Shown in pieces: positions 33,051-45,830 of a stretch of DNA of 64,000 nucleotides. The stretch's first letter is position 1, and every line of letters starts with the position of its first letter. The DNA comes from Haemonchus contortus (lineage: Eukaryota; Nematoda; Chromadorea; Rhabditida; Trichostrongylidae): NCBI GenBank assembly GCA_000469685.2, contig LS997562.1, positions 13,155,467-13,219,466 of the forward strand, written 5' to 3'. The notes under the pieces were generated by a model, which saw nothing but the letters and a program-made list of their open reading frames with translations, was not told the DNA's origin and made no database searches. The position numbers and the translations under genes are program-made.

Positions 33051-36000
33051 ATGAATAAAGACTACCCTTCAGTTACTACGCAGCGTAGACAATTGCTTAG
33101 AAGCAGTGTGCCAAACGTTGTGCTCGGCGTAACGATGCAGGTAGAGCGGAGTTTAATCAACTACATGTTTTTATATATCAGCTTTCACTTGTATTTGAGT
33201 GGACCACAGTATTACATCAGATCTTTCACAACATTATCTGTTTCCCAATTAACTGTTTGCATAATATTTAATTCCTTCAACGCCGTCGTCATTTTGAATT
33301 ACTCCTGTAGTAATTTTAGTGGAGGAGACCGCGTTTTTGATGAGAACATTGTCATTGTTGGCCCTTATTGAGAATGCCCAGATTGGGTGAGGTCGGAGCA
33401 CTTTACGCTTTGAATCCTTGCGGTACGAAATTCCCAACGGCTTTTTTTGCGCCGCGATGTGTAAGATAAGCGACGGCGGAGCAGAAAATTGATAGGGTTT
33501 CTCATGCAGCCAGTTAAAGATCACCAATCTTCTGCGATCACGTGACGTTGGCCTCTATGATTTTGTCGGATTGCAGCTTCAGAGAAGTGCGACTTTCGTG
33601 AGAAGAACAACTCCAGGGGGAATAGAATGGTTTGGCGGTTATAAACTTGTTGTGAGTCGCGCTCATCGTCACAATTTTGGGTGGACTATAGTCCACTCCG
33701 TCCAGAGTCGCTGTGCTTTTTTGGACTCTCTAGGACAATCGTCGTGATTACCGAGGGCCGTTGTCTGTTAATGGACCACTGCAGAGAAGTGCTTGCATAG
33801 ATGCGCCCTTAAATCCCTCCGCGATGTGAGATATTTCACCATTCGAGGGTACGCAAGCTAAAGCGTGCACTTATTAAGTGCTGAACAGAGCCTTGGAATT
33901 TCTTTGTCGTAGCTTCGCCCCTTAAGAATCTAGCCTTGGGGCTGTGGTGGGACATAATTCTGAACTCACGCAGATTAACCCACCCCCTCGAGTTGATCTC
34001 TTTGCCCGTTTATTGACACTTTCTTCACCATTACTGATTTCCCCAGTGCCTGAGCTGGTCTGGTTACAATTGGAAAAGTCTGCATCGCCCATCCGTGCAT
34101 GGTACCCCCCCCCCCCCCCCATGCACGGAGTTGTATTGAGTTTACACTGTCCTCTTTTCGTCTTGTTTTACAACTTGGCCCGACCTATCCAGGTCCTTCT
34201 ACAAGTAATGCTAACTAAATAGCAGAATGGGCTTTATATATAGTGCGTAATGACGGTGATGGCTCCATATATTGTTAGTAGTGTTTATGATACTATTATA
34301 AAACGTGTTTTACCCGAACTATAAACTTTTGAACTTGCTCCACTTTTTATGAAGGTTTGACCACCCTTCCTTCAACAGCCCCTTCCACTTCTTGGGATTC
34401 TGCGGCGTATTTGGACAGAGTGGTAAATTCCTGATCTTAGCTCTATCTAACTCGGCACGCGCCCATTCCACTATGAAGATTTGCTAGGCTCCTTCCAAGG
34501 CATACAATCCTATCTCTCACGGGTTATAGAACGTTTTCGAACAGAGTATGGACGTTCATTCGTAGTTCCGCCTACTTCGAAGAACGCTCCGCCTTCTACT
34601 GAAATTCGACAACTATTTCATCAACAACTTCTGAGCCCTTTCAGGGCCTAGGATATTTCTTAACAAAGTTTTAAACTTTTATGAAAAACACCTTGCATTT
34701 AAGAACGCTCATCGCAAAACGCAGGTGGAGCTCGCTAAGCTTGCGCTTGCTGGCACACCTTAGCCCTAACTTATTCCGAAAGGTTTTCTTCCTGATCCTC
34801 AGACTCGGGTGGAACCGAGTTTGGGATAGGTATATAAAGATAGTAGAGCAAAATGTGGGAGCACTCCACCCATCCTTCATTTCATGTGCATTTTTCTCAT
34901 TTTTGTTTATTTTTCCACTGTCTGGACTGCTATGGAACCAAATTAGGGTGTTTTGTCTTTAGCACTGTCTCCCGCCAGTGCAAGTCCAGTCCCATTGGAG
35001 GAGATCCGTTGAGGAAAATTTGTTCCAGAACGGCAGAGATAGCAGTACTGGAATTTCTCATGAGCGGGTGAATGTGAATGATGGAGTTACTTTATTTTGC
35101 GAGAGTGAAGGAAAACAACGAGAACCGGGCTTTTACGATATTTCAGGGTCTGTACCGAGCCATCATTTTAAACGTAGAGGTCCCTTTTCCCTTTCATCTG
35201 CTTTTTTTGCAACCTTTGAAAATTCCTGCAGTAGGTCCTTGTCATGTTTCGTTATAGGCAGTTTTTCTTTCGCTTTACTTAGGGCGCTAATTTCTCAAAG
35301 CACGATTACAGGTTTCAGTCCCATCCTAGGCCGAAGTTTTGCTCACAGTTTAGAGATTCTTCGCACGAATTCTTAGCTTCCACCAACAGCTGTACTGCCC
35401 TGTTCAGAAGTCAGAAATTTTGCCTAAGTGCAGGGAAACGTCGAGTTTCGGCATCTCCCATCAGCATTTGATCGTTCTCACAGATTGTAAAAAGAAGGAA
35501 CCTGCAATGATAGGATCAATGTGCCTTCAAAGTTGCGAATTCCGTGTTTTAACAATTGTAGAGATGGTACGATCTACTCGTATGCGACGCAGTTAGTGGG
35601 TTGCATCTTTCACGGCTCCTCCATGATTCTCCATCCGTTAGCATCATTTAGGCTACTTATGAGTACCAGCTTGTGACTCTCATTCGCTTACATCCAACTA
35701 CTTAAGCAACGAGGTCGTCGTTCCAAACCAGGGTTTTATTTTGTAGTTTTTATAGTCACCATTATACAGTTCCCTGCAATTATACTTTCTCCCGGTAATC
35801 TTAAAAAGTCTCTGTGGTTTGCCAATGTGTAGGTTTTATTTTTTTCGATTTTCCTATCGATTCAATGGATGTTGCAGGTCGCAAGAAGGTTTCTATTTAT
35901 CGATCCAAAGAAGAAAGCTGTGGCGTTCCTAGCATTCGTTGCGTTGTTATCGTTGGTCAGCTCGTTTGTCACTCTTGATAACTCCCTTTATATCGTTCAG

Positions 36001-39000
36001 GTAGGTTGGCAACATGATCGAATCATATGCTTATAAGCAGATTCCACTATGAGCGATGATAGATCAATTCGTGTGATTTGGATTAACTTCCGACCACACT
36101 TTCGGTCTCCTTTGCGCTTCAAAATTATGAAGAGGGGAACAAGCCCTTATATCACTCTAAAAGCTTTCTCTTGAGGTTGATACGTTGGGTTGGGACGGGG
36201 CTTCTGTTGATGAGATACCAGGGATTGTCCAATATCGCAGATATAACGATAATGAAAGCAAAAACATAGTCTTTTGAGGCCTGTGGCTTCTTTTGTTTCC
36301 TTAATTGTGATAAGCTAGCTATTATCTCTCCAATGATCGTCTGCACACTTTTTCCGCCTTCATACTTCGCGTTTGCCGTCGGGTGAGTGGCGCAGGCGTC
36401 GATCGGTTATTGAATTCAGAACCGTCCGACATGCCTAATCTGCTTCGCTCACTTTTTTCATATAATCGCTCTCAGTTTCTACATTCTTTGCTCGGTGATT
36501 TCGCATTGGGTACGGCTATACTTTTCAGTCAAATGTAGTGTGGAAAAGTGTTGGAAAATAGTGTGAAACTACAATAGTGATTTAATAAAACGAGGCAAGC
36601 AAGGCCTTACCGAATGAAGACTTCCAAGCACTCGGAGTCAAAAAATCAGGGTAATATAACAGAAAGGGAGGAGCTAAATAGGTACAAGAACGCTTGAGAA
36701 ATTCCGATATAATGTCCATTGTCGAACTACGGTAGTCATTCGGCGACCGACTCCTTCACAAAAGTCGAGCGTCCGCCCTTGATACCAGTGCGTCGACGCT
36801 TGACGCACTTGAGTCCTGACGAGGAACTAGAAAGACGCCTAACGAGAGTGCCTCATATCACAGTGTAGCTTTCAAGCGGATTGTGGGATATAGGGGCAGC
36901 CTTTTGGAAACTGTGTTATCGTGGATACTGCCTTTTAGTAATGTGATATCAGTTTCAGGCTTTTAGGTTTCTTTTTTTTTCAGAAACATAGTGTTTTCAA
37001 CCAGTACGGTGTTAAACTTGGATGGATGTGGACTTGCTTTATTGTAGGACCCTTTATATGGTTCTCGTCTCGAGCGCATCACAGGTATTCTAATTGTCTC
37101 TAAATAAGAACTGATAGCTTTGGCGGCAGTGGTATTCAGTGTGATATGTGGTCGTCTGTTTATGATAACGACTAAATATAAAAGTCGACGAAATTTTGTT
37201 TGAGAGCCTGTGGTGTTCTAGTGATATATCACGTTCACATTCAGCTCGTCTTCATTTAACGCCAATTGCTTTTAACTTTCAGAACTGACGTTAATCTCAA
37301 TGTAGTCAAAACAGTTTTCAAGCAAGACCCTACCATTCCGAGGGTCCGGGAACTTCTCCCCTAACACGGCGTCGCACACGCCGCACCCGCCGCCTATCGC
37401 AGGATTGCGATGGAAGATTGGAGCGCGCAATTTGTGTGGTGGGGAGTCCTTTAAAGATTTGAATTGGCCGGCCGCTCTCTTCAGTTCCAATGCGATTCTG
37501 ATCGTCGTTTATATAGGAAGAGTCATTTGAATTAATCAAGTCTAATAAACATGAAAACTAAAAAGAAACAGAAGAAAAAACGATAAAATCCAATGAAAAA
37601 GCAAGCCAGTCAAGGAAAAATTCCGCGTCCTATCGATTGGCGGGAGTACGGTAATTGCAGTGACGTCTGCCGCATGCCGCAAGGGAGAATGCCGCGATAG
37701 GGGAGAAGTTCCGTTACCCCCATTCCGAGAAACTTGAGTAAACCCAAGTGTCGAGGCTTTCTTTTCTTCTTCTACTTACAGCGCTTGAGGGAACGCCCTT
37801 GAGTTTGAGCATCTTCTGCTTTAGTACGAAAGAAGTATTGTCTAAGTAGTTCGTAAAAATCTCATTTATTGCAGTAAAAAACAGTAGGACACTGTTTATG
37901 CTGAAAGAGTGAATGCACTTGTTGTTTTGAACCTTGCTAGCTGTTAGTTAACTGAAATCGAGTGAAATTTTCTCTATTACCAAAGCTTTAGTTCAGTGGG
38001 TCATAATTCTGTATTGGGTTATTTAACGAGTTGCAATTCATTCCAATTCATTTTGTTAATAATAAAGATACCGCATTCTTATGTGATCATGTTGATTCAG
38101 GGATAAGGATAAGTCCATCATCGATCTCCTGCGGCTAGCAGTAGCGACGTTCTGTTGGTATGCTTCTATTTGGCAGTGAGTTTTTGGCTTACCTTCCTTG
38201 TTGTAGAAGAACATCTTATTATTTCAATGTCACTAACAAGGGGCGGGTTTCAATCCCCAACAGGCTTTGAATGGAAACCTAGGTATATTGGTAGTGGGAT
38301 GCTGTACACGGATACGGGTACGGAAACTTAGACTGCCTGAGTTTTTTTAAACAGTTATGAGCTTTCGTGTTCGCTAGAGGATAGTGTCAATCTGAAAAGC
38401 TCAGTCGACGTCTCGGCTCCGCCGAGTCTTTCCCTAGTAGAATCCTTGTACTGATGCCTCAACAGTAAAGAGCAGTCGATTGCCTTAAGATTGAAAACGG
38501 TGCAATATGGTTACTAAAAATTCTATATGGTAAATCGGTAAGCCATTGTACTACTGTTCGCTGTTCAGTCCGTCATCTTATATCATCTTTTCCTGAAAAG
38601 GGTTGTACCTATTGTATTTTGTTGCACTCCGTTCTCCGTTGGGGCGATTGACTGTATTCTTAGTACTTGTAGAAGCAACCGCATGAGATGTGTAAATTCG
38701 GGTAAATGTTCAAAAAACTGTTAAAAGATTGTATTGGTAAGAAATCTTTCTCTGTGAAAATTTTGGCGGTGGAGCGAAAATAACGAACATATTTAGCTTG
38801 AAGAACAAAATTCTCACCATGCGTTACGGCTTGATAATGATTCGTCAATCATTCATTGCATTTCAAAGGGACCCTGCTTTCTAGCAAACTTTGATCATTC
38901 ATAACTTGTTTGGAAACACTCATAGCTGTTTCTATATTCGAATTCGAAAGCAATATTTCAAACTTCATGGGTTTACAGTACCGGATTCGCTTCGAATGCC

Positions 39001-42000
39001 GGTCATATCGTAGAACTCAGTTCATCAACCTCTCCAAAATGGTTCTTCGGAAATTTAGAAAGGATATTCTAAAGTAGCTTGACCACACGTAGGGATGTGT
39101 AGTCTAACTTTCAGAAGACAGCGATGAAGAATGAGAATTGATAATTAAATTTGCACCACGATTTCGTTTTGCCCAAAGGGATTCTGCTTTCAGAGCAAGG
39201 ACCGTTTCCTTACAGAAAGCTTACCCATTCTAATCTCTCCTATCCGAAGTGCAGGATTCAGCGGAAGATTTCATAACACTACGTTAGGTGTTCGGTATTT
39301 AGGCGCATCTCTCTCACGGTCAGAAAGGGGCAGGACCTCATTTTTCTTGAAGTTTCCCATGTTTGAGGTAAGGTTAACGTAGGCTGAGTTGTAAGTGGTA
39401 GGGGTGAATGCTCTGAAAGCGTTGGGATGGCGTCCTATGAAAATGCATAAAACACCGATACGTCAAGGATGCAAACCCTCACGCCACAGCTTGGGTCCGC
39501 CACCCTTTCACCTGCGCCATCGGTTCACATAGGAACCTTTGACTCGATGTTTCTAATGTGGCAATCCTAAACCACACGAGGGTGAGTCAACAACCATCAC
39601 AGTTGACTAGGTGTGGGAATACTTTTTGCTACCAGTATTGCATAGAGTCACTGAACCGTAATTACTGGTTGGTCTCAGCATCTAGGCGAGTTTTTCGCGA
39701 AACGGATCTCAGTTTAACAAATCTTCAATGTACTTAATCGTGCAAAGTTCCAGAGCGTTCCGATTCCGCTAATGATTGATTTTCATGTTCCACCGATTGA
39801 TGCAGTGGACTTCTCGGTGTGATCTCAGTATCCGCTACTCACGAACTATGTGTAAAGAGAAAGGCGGTGTGTGGATTCCTGGGTTCGACATTTCTGGACA
39901 CTGCTTCCTTTTGATATACAGCATGTTGGTGATGGCAGAAGAGGTTAGCAAATCTGGTGAAAAATTTAAAAGAGGATTCTCTTAGAGAGAATTCTTTCAT
40001 TGCCTCTGTCATGGATTATTTTGATTCTACTTAGAATTGAAGGGTTCCGCTTTCAAAGCGGCTCATCGTTTTCCGTTGTACGTGCCCCAGGAAGTTGGTC
40101 TATATCACATAGCACTTAGGTCATGTTAGGATGAAGGTGTTGTGTGCTCGAACTCTATTCTTGGTTTTTTAAATGTTGAGTTGTTCGTACAATGGTTATT
40201 CAGTGTAGGGTTTAAAGTAGTTTTTCTTGTCTTCATAGCCTTATCAGGAGCGAACTGAGCAGTTTTTCTGTTTGGATCAATCATGCAATTGAGGTAAGTG
40301 GACAGGGGAAATCAACGAGTGTTGAGCATGAAGCGCTAAAACGTTAAATAAGGAAGAGGCAAAGCGGTTCTGGGTACATACGTGCGTCTGAGGATGCGCG
40401 CGGCAAGTTGCGTGGCGAAGTGCGTGGTGATTCGAACGACTCTGACGCCAATTTTTGGGGCAGAAACTCGAAGTAGAGTAGTTTAGTAGGGTCAACTGAT
40501 ACTACTAATGTACTCTTCTCCAACTTTGGACCCCAATGATAGGCGCCAGAGGTGTTCGAATCACCACGCACTTCGCCGCGCAACTTGCCTCGCGCATCCT
40601 CGGACGCATGTAAGTTCCGTACCCAGGCAAAGCAGGCAATTCTTGCAGTACATCCACCCCACGTGCTGGTGGTCGTTTTCGTAGAGCGCCTAAAGTAAAA
40701 TACTTCGGTCTAGAAAAACCTCAATACCTTCTTTTCTGCGTTCTCTGTCCGCATTGAAGGTTGCTTTCCTTTCACAACTTGAACAGTATCAAGTAGACAC
40801 TCGTAGACATGACATCATTTTTGGCCCGCTGTCCGATTCCTGTCGTAACTTTCTGGTGACGGAAACATTTCTATACTGAGTGAGTCATTAGAGAGAAATA
40901 TTCGCATGAAGACGTTGGTTTCGTTCAAACAAAAATCTCGCCTCCATAGAAATTTGTTCACTTCGATGAGTATGTTAGTTTCTGTAAATATTTTGTTCAG
41001 TTAGGGGTCACTAAGGTCACATTTCTCGTCATTGACCAGTAGAATTAGTGTTATGACTTTGGTTTTTAAGTTTTCTTTTTACCTCTTTTCTTTTTTTTCT
41101 TCTCTGGATTCAAAACGTTTATAAGCTTTGCATAGGACATTTTTGAAGGGAAATGTTGAAATCCTTACAGTCAAAATTTTACTTTAGATATTACCTCGGA
41201 ATTATATTTCGTACTTGCCTGCAATTTCAGGCCAATGCTTTCCGAGAGTGGCACCAGGTTGTTCACCGCGACGATGACTGTGGCATTGTTATGAGGGAGC
41301 GGCAAGAAAAACGAGTGAAATTAGCGCAGTACTTCGTCGTTGCCATGCTTATTTTGAATATTATTTGGGTAAGCTGTTATTCTCAAACTACAGAGTTCGT
41401 GTGAGCTTTGGATCGTGGTTGAATCCATTTGTTCTTCAGTTCTTGATATTTCAAAAACCTGCCATCCCTGAGTGCTCACGAATACGAATACAGAGGCTAT
41501 ACAAAGGCCTGAATATAAATACAAGGGCTATACGTTACCGGTGATCACGAAGGGTTTATTTGCCAAAAGGTGTCAATAGAGCCTCCGAAAGCTTCATAAT
41601 TGGAACAGTTTTGCGATGTTTCGAGATTTTTCTTCTCTTCATAAGAATAGACAGCCTGTGAATATTGTGGGCCACGCTGCCTACATCGCATCCATATCAG
41701 GCTACGAAGCGAGGTGGAGGCGTTTTATACGGATCTTGAATAGCTTTCCGGAGGGGACGACATTTTCTTTACGGTCATCGTCGGTGATTTCAGCGTCAAT
41801 ATGGACCCATAAAGTAAACTAAAGAGCGGCATATAAGGACTCACGGAACAGAATTCAATGAGCATGGTGAAAGACGGTATTCCGACCCGCATCACCCATG
41901 GTGATTCGCAAGTCCCGGAATCCCTATCATCAGCGATATACCCGGAAGTTGCTTGGTGGGCATTTAATTAAATGAACTGGAGAGAGCATCTTCAACCTAA

Positions 42001-43026
42001 ACTTTTGTCAGACTAACGTCACTGTTGTCCCGAGGTTCAGGGATCGGGCCGTTGTCTCACTGCGCGAGACTGCTTATCAGTGTGTGAGGAGAGGGCTGCG
42101 AGGTTCAGAAGACGAAGCTTCAAGATTCCCATTAGTTAGAATTACTCGATTTCCTTTGCTAGTTTATGGGAAGATTCCGCTAAAGACAACATAGAAGATG
42201 AGTACAACCAGCTCGTTAAACATGATACGATAGTGCTAGGAAAGCCGAGATTCTACAAGATCCCAAGTGAAGTCTTTCTTCGATGACTCTTGCGCTATAC
42301 GCCAGCGTGGGATGGGGCGAGCTACAATAACAATCATTTCAAAAACAAAAATTCAAAAACAGCAATTATTCAATTCAACACATTCAATTATTCAACAAAA
42401 ACAGCAACAGCAAAACAGAAATTATTGATTTACCAAAGTCGCCAATCGAAACTTCATTAAAAATGGGATTCTTCCTTTATTAAGATCATTTTTTGCAGTG
42501 TGTGCAGATGTTGTGCAACAACTACTCTATGTCATTGTTTATTTGATCGGAACTTCTTGACTTTTCAAAGATGCAGACTGTTTAAATAGTCTGGCTGAGC
42601 AGACTTTGTCGTACGTTAGACCAGTGACTAGATATTTTCGTGAAATATCTATCTTCTGCCTCCAACCTGATACTTGACATGACACCAAAAACAAAAAAAT
42701 TCATTCACATCAGAAACAGAAATGATATTATGATTATTCATTTTCGATTTTCAGATCAAACAGCTCGCAATCTCTATCCTGTATTATCATATAATGATTG
42801 ATAAGGTGAGCTCTTTCTGATCTCCACGGTTTTTTTCCTATTACAAAGTGGGATAAGTCATTATCACAACGAGTTTATTTATATAAGAATACTCCTCGAG
42901 TTTCAGGTTGCTGGTGCTTTGGTAGCCATATTCTGGTGGTACACTACTTATCATATTCTTTACCCTAATGGTTTCTTACAGCCCCCTATACATCGTACTA
43001 AACCAGTTGCAAACAGACGGCGATAG
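33051..43026 (+). CDS. fitm-2: FITM/FIT2-type fat-storage-inducing transmembrane protein
   Basis: ER membrane protein of the FIT family, needed for lipid-droplet formation; family members act as acyl-CoA diphosphatases. Exons: 33051-33140, 35878-36000, 36984-37084, 38101-38175, (38979-39009), 39806-39943, 41231-41368, 42755-42805, 42907-43026 (stop). All phases agree, giving about 288 residues, the family's normal size. Diagnostic segments: YGVKLGWMWTCFIVGPF (exon 3); GFDISGHCFLLIYSMLVM AEE (exon 6, first catalytic His in SGHC); ILYYHIMIDKV (exons 8-9, second catalytic His in YYH); AIFWWYTTYHILYPNGF (last exon). Hydrophobic segments occur in exons 2, 3, 4, 6, 7 and 9. The C-terminus is basic (VANRRR). 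Exon 1 (MNKDYPSVTTQRRQ...) was chosen by its acceptor-ATG spacing and phase-0 donor CAG/gtagag; it fits but is not conserved. The 31-base exon 5 (TGFASNAGHI) is inferred from phase alone. A possible AATAAA lies far downstream at 43562. Confidence 0.92.
33141..35877. other. fitm intron 1
   Basis: Contains a C14-type run (34105-34120), a dispersed fragment shared with 10763 (34527-34600) and + frames at 34681-34962 and 34978-35376. The latter is 132 codons from a non-ATG start and shows no domain. No gene could be supported inside. Confidence 0.5.
36001..36983. other. fitm intron 2
   Basis: No feature recognised. The acceptor is a strong polypyrimidine tract plus tttcag at 36983. Confidence 0.5.
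37085..38100. other. fitm intron 3, with a possible degraded miniature element
   Basis: The segments gggaacttctccccta (37348) and taggggagaagttccg (37697) are inverted about 350 bases apart, each next to ccattccgag. The interior is GC-rich (gtcgcacacgccgcacccgcc), so a small inverted-repeat element is plausible. The rest is unassigned. Confidence 0.4.
38176..39805. other. fitm introns 4 and 5
   Basis: Aside from the proposed 31-base exon at 38979-39009, nothing was recognised. Confidence 0.45.
40362..40633. mobile_element. Foldback/MITE-like element in fitm intron 6
   Basis: The arms of about 80 bases (40362-40440 and 40543-40633) are inverted copies: aggatgcgcgcggcaagttg against caacttgcctcgcgcatcct, and gaagtgcgtggtgattcgaa against its exact complement. 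The interior is about 100 bases. The element is much more GC-rich than the surrounding intron. No coding part. Confidence 0.88.
40634..41230. other. fitm intron 6, remainder
   Basis: Nothing recognised apart from the T-rich acceptor tract. The part of the intron before the foldback element (39944-40361) is also blank. Confidence 0.45.
41600..42420 (+). mobile_element. RTE-type LINE endonuclease fragment in fitm intron 7
   Basis: Shifted frames read SISGYEARWRRFIRILNSF, FTVIVGDFSVNMDP (endonuclease VGDFN motif), GTEFNEHGER, TNVTVVPRFRD and NSLANLWEDSAKDNIEDEYN, then RQRGMGRATITI. These follow the order of RTE-clade endonuclease and linker regions common in strongylid nematodes. Stops and frameshifts are numerous, so it is a dead copy, same strand as fitm. 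It runs into an A-rich tract (42328-42420). Confidence 0.78.
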
Positions 43027-43729
43027 CTTGCGATATAAAGCAGATTCTAGTCCTATATTTTGGTTAATTTTTTAAATTACCCTCAGGCTATACCGCCAAT
43101 AATCAGGCTTTTCTTGATTCTAGCATAGAGCTTCTCCCAAACCAGTGACTTGAAAGCTATCAAATTTATTAATTTTATCCGTTATAGTTGGGTCTTGAAA
43201 GAGTCAGTTTTTCTAGTATGGTGCTTGGATTCACGTTGAAACTGATTTCAATTTCTCACACCTCGGCCTAGATTGGCATTTAGTTGTAGCTGAAGTCGAA
43301 AATGGTAGATATAAGTAGATAAGTACGTACGTTATTCTACTGGTCTCTTCCAGAAGCCTTCAAGATAGTACGGGATAAAAAAGTTACTACCAGTATTTCG
43401 AAGTGGGTTATATTTTGTTTAGGATTCAAGGAAAATTTCGTCTATTAGGTATTGGAAGACTTTCATTGGCTTGTATTATGATGCTGATAATTTGTGCTTT
43501 TAGACTTGGCCTTTGTGTTTCGAGAATTTAATTGAATGCTATTTGCTACGTTTCAAGAGCTAATAAAGGTTTAATTATAGTTTTCGAGATATGGTACGAA
43601 TTACGAATTGTTGGCTTTCTCTAAAAACTCGATAACTGTAAATGAAAGCTTGGACAGAGTTGCAAACATGTTAGTATAGCTTTTAAGGTGAAAACATTTC
43701 ATCAGATTCTCTTTATTCCCTAGGAACTA
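43027..43729. other. 3' flank of fitm
   Basis: AT-rich. It includes a possible AATAAA at 43562-43567 (about 535 bases past the stop), otherwise blank. Confidence 0.4.
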
Positions 43730-45389
43730 GTTACACAGGTAGGTTTCTTTGCATTATGCATGGTTACTGGTGTGAAACTCCCTACATCTTTAAGGTAGTC
43801 AGTCATCAAATGCCACTTGCAATCATTGACATGCGAGAGGCGGTAAAACAGTATAAAATTTAGTTTAATTTAATTCTTTTGGACGTGTTGAAGTCTCAAA
43901 TGTAACGAAAATTCAATAAAACCCAAAAAAGGGAACTCTTCAAGATCTACAAATGTCATAAAAAACCAGATAAAATCATTAATACGTTTTTTGAAGGTAA
44001 TATACTTCAACGGATACAGATTCGAACGCAGAATAGAATTGAAACAGGTACGAGCTCTGAGACTGAAAAACTTCGAACTGTATTGGGTTTTGGCATGGCA
44101 TTTAGAGTCGATAGTTTGGCGGAAGCTCTCCTCGTGTTTGATGGCAACATAATAAAGAAATCAGCTACATCAATCCTCACTAAGTTTCTTAGGGATTCTT
44201 AAAGACCATGAGTACGTCGTACCTCCTCCTCCACATTCTAGGGATATGAAACAGTATTTTAGGTTCCTAGCTGCGCCACTAGGGATGTCTACGTACGTGG
44301 GACCAGAGCATCCAAGCATTAGCTTTCGGGTAAAATTATTTAAATACTGTGATTTCTTGAATATCTCTACAGAAAGCTATCGAACGGTAGGGAGAAGAAG
44401 ATCCAATCGAAGACAAACCAGGAAGGGGCAAAAAGGCCAGTGTTCCCAATAGTAGGACTACTACAGTGGTTCGTTTGCCAGTCGATCGTGACCCTTGGTG
44501 TTCCATCACAATTGCTTAGGAGCAGGAATTATCGAAGTTGTAGGTGGGGCGGATTATCGAGCAAAAGCTTCACTGCTGTTCCTATCGTGTGCAGAAATGT
44601 TACATCATTTCCGATCTCAACAGAAAGACAGAAAGTGTAGGGCCGACAAATGCCGAACGTTGATAGATCACTTGAGTGGAGACGCTTTTTTCTGGCTAGG
44701 AATTTTCAAAGTCATCCCTCAACAAATAAAACAATCACGTTCTGGTTATAAACCTTGAATGTGAAATCTCTCTCAAGGAAATTGCTATTGAACAGCAAAG
44801 TGGCTTTTTAGGTGTCAGCGGCAAGGGTAAGACTATCGTGGCTTCGTCTTTGCCAGCGTAAAATTCAACAAAGACCTGTAACCCAGTGAGCATACTGATG
44901 GGCGTAATGAAGCTTTGGTCCAACTCCACTTTCTACAACAGTTCACAGTCCTCGCAGCAGAACCGTTTCCCAGCCCAAAAGCTAAGCTCGCCAGGAAACG
45001 GTGCCCATGCTAGCTGCCCGACTTCATTAGAAAGCGGAATGGTCATCCTGCTTCCCGGATCTTGACCCACTTGACTCATCTGTATAGTACCTGATTAGGA
45101 GAGATCCATGACAGGTTTGCATTTTCAGTATGGAATCCTAGAAAGCAAGACTCAAAAAAGGCTGCTGAAAAGAAATAGGGAGGGGGACACCTCCGTGCAC
45201 CACGCGGGGAGTTCGAGAACAAACTGCCCTCTATCCGCGTTCATGGGGGATATTTTGAAATGTGATTGTAGCATGTTGTAGCACATAATGTTAGCAAACG
45301 TGCATAAAGGTTACATTGTCATTCATAGCTTAGAAGCTTCAAGTTCTACATTGCCGTGAATTGGCGCCCATAATTTTGGGGCATCCTGG
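43730..45389 (+). mobile_element. Tc1-like element, decayed copy
   Basis: The block is a diverged inverse of the complete element at 4330-5602. Shared text includes gccacttgcaatcattgaca (43811, start of the transposase region), tgttcctatcgtgtgcag and gatctcaacag (44576-44620), gatcacttgagtgga (44667), gggggatattttgaaatgtg (45246) and the terminal taattttggggcatcctgg (45370). It is longer than the intact element (about 1.66 kb), so it carries insertions. Frames are broken throughout. Confidence 0.72.
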
Positions 45390-45417
45390 ATAAAGAAGTC
45401 GTTGTCAGAGAGAGGGG

Positions 45418-45830
45418 TTTGATAACACGATGCAATTCCCTCTTTCCTTTTAGTGCCGCTCTCGAAAACATTATGTATCATTTGAAATGGTAAGGCTTGA
45501 GAGTAAACGCCGATCACCGCTTCTTACATCACCTCCGCTTTGCAGATGCCCCTATAAAACTGAACAACGAGCAGGCGGAACGAATGGTGGTCGAACTCGA
45601 AAGCGCTTGTGAGAAGGTCGGCTAATATGAATTCGAAAAAGGCGATGTTCATGGAAAACGGTCCGTACCTGATGCTTTCTCTACGTTATACGAAACGAAT
45701 ACGCTTGCCGAATGCTCTGGCTACGTGTATGTAGGTTGAGAAGCCTACATGCTGAACGACCTAGCTCGGGAGATGAACAGAAGGAAACGCGGCATGGAGA
45801 GTATTTGAGGATATCGAGGGTGTCCTTCCT
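45418..45830 (+). mobile_element. RTE-type LINE reverse-transcriptase fragment
   Basis: Shifted frames read NADHRFLHHLRFADA (the FADD motif mutated), IKLNNEQAERMVVELESACEK, then ECSGYVYVG and MLNDLAREMNRRKRG. These match the palm and following region of RTE reverse transcriptases. The catalytic FADD is already lost and stops are present. It directly follows the Tc1-like copy. Confidence 0.8.

Noticed and set aside
34978..35376. 132-codon + frame in fitm intron 1
   Set aside because: Non-ATG start and no domain, splice support or repeat support.
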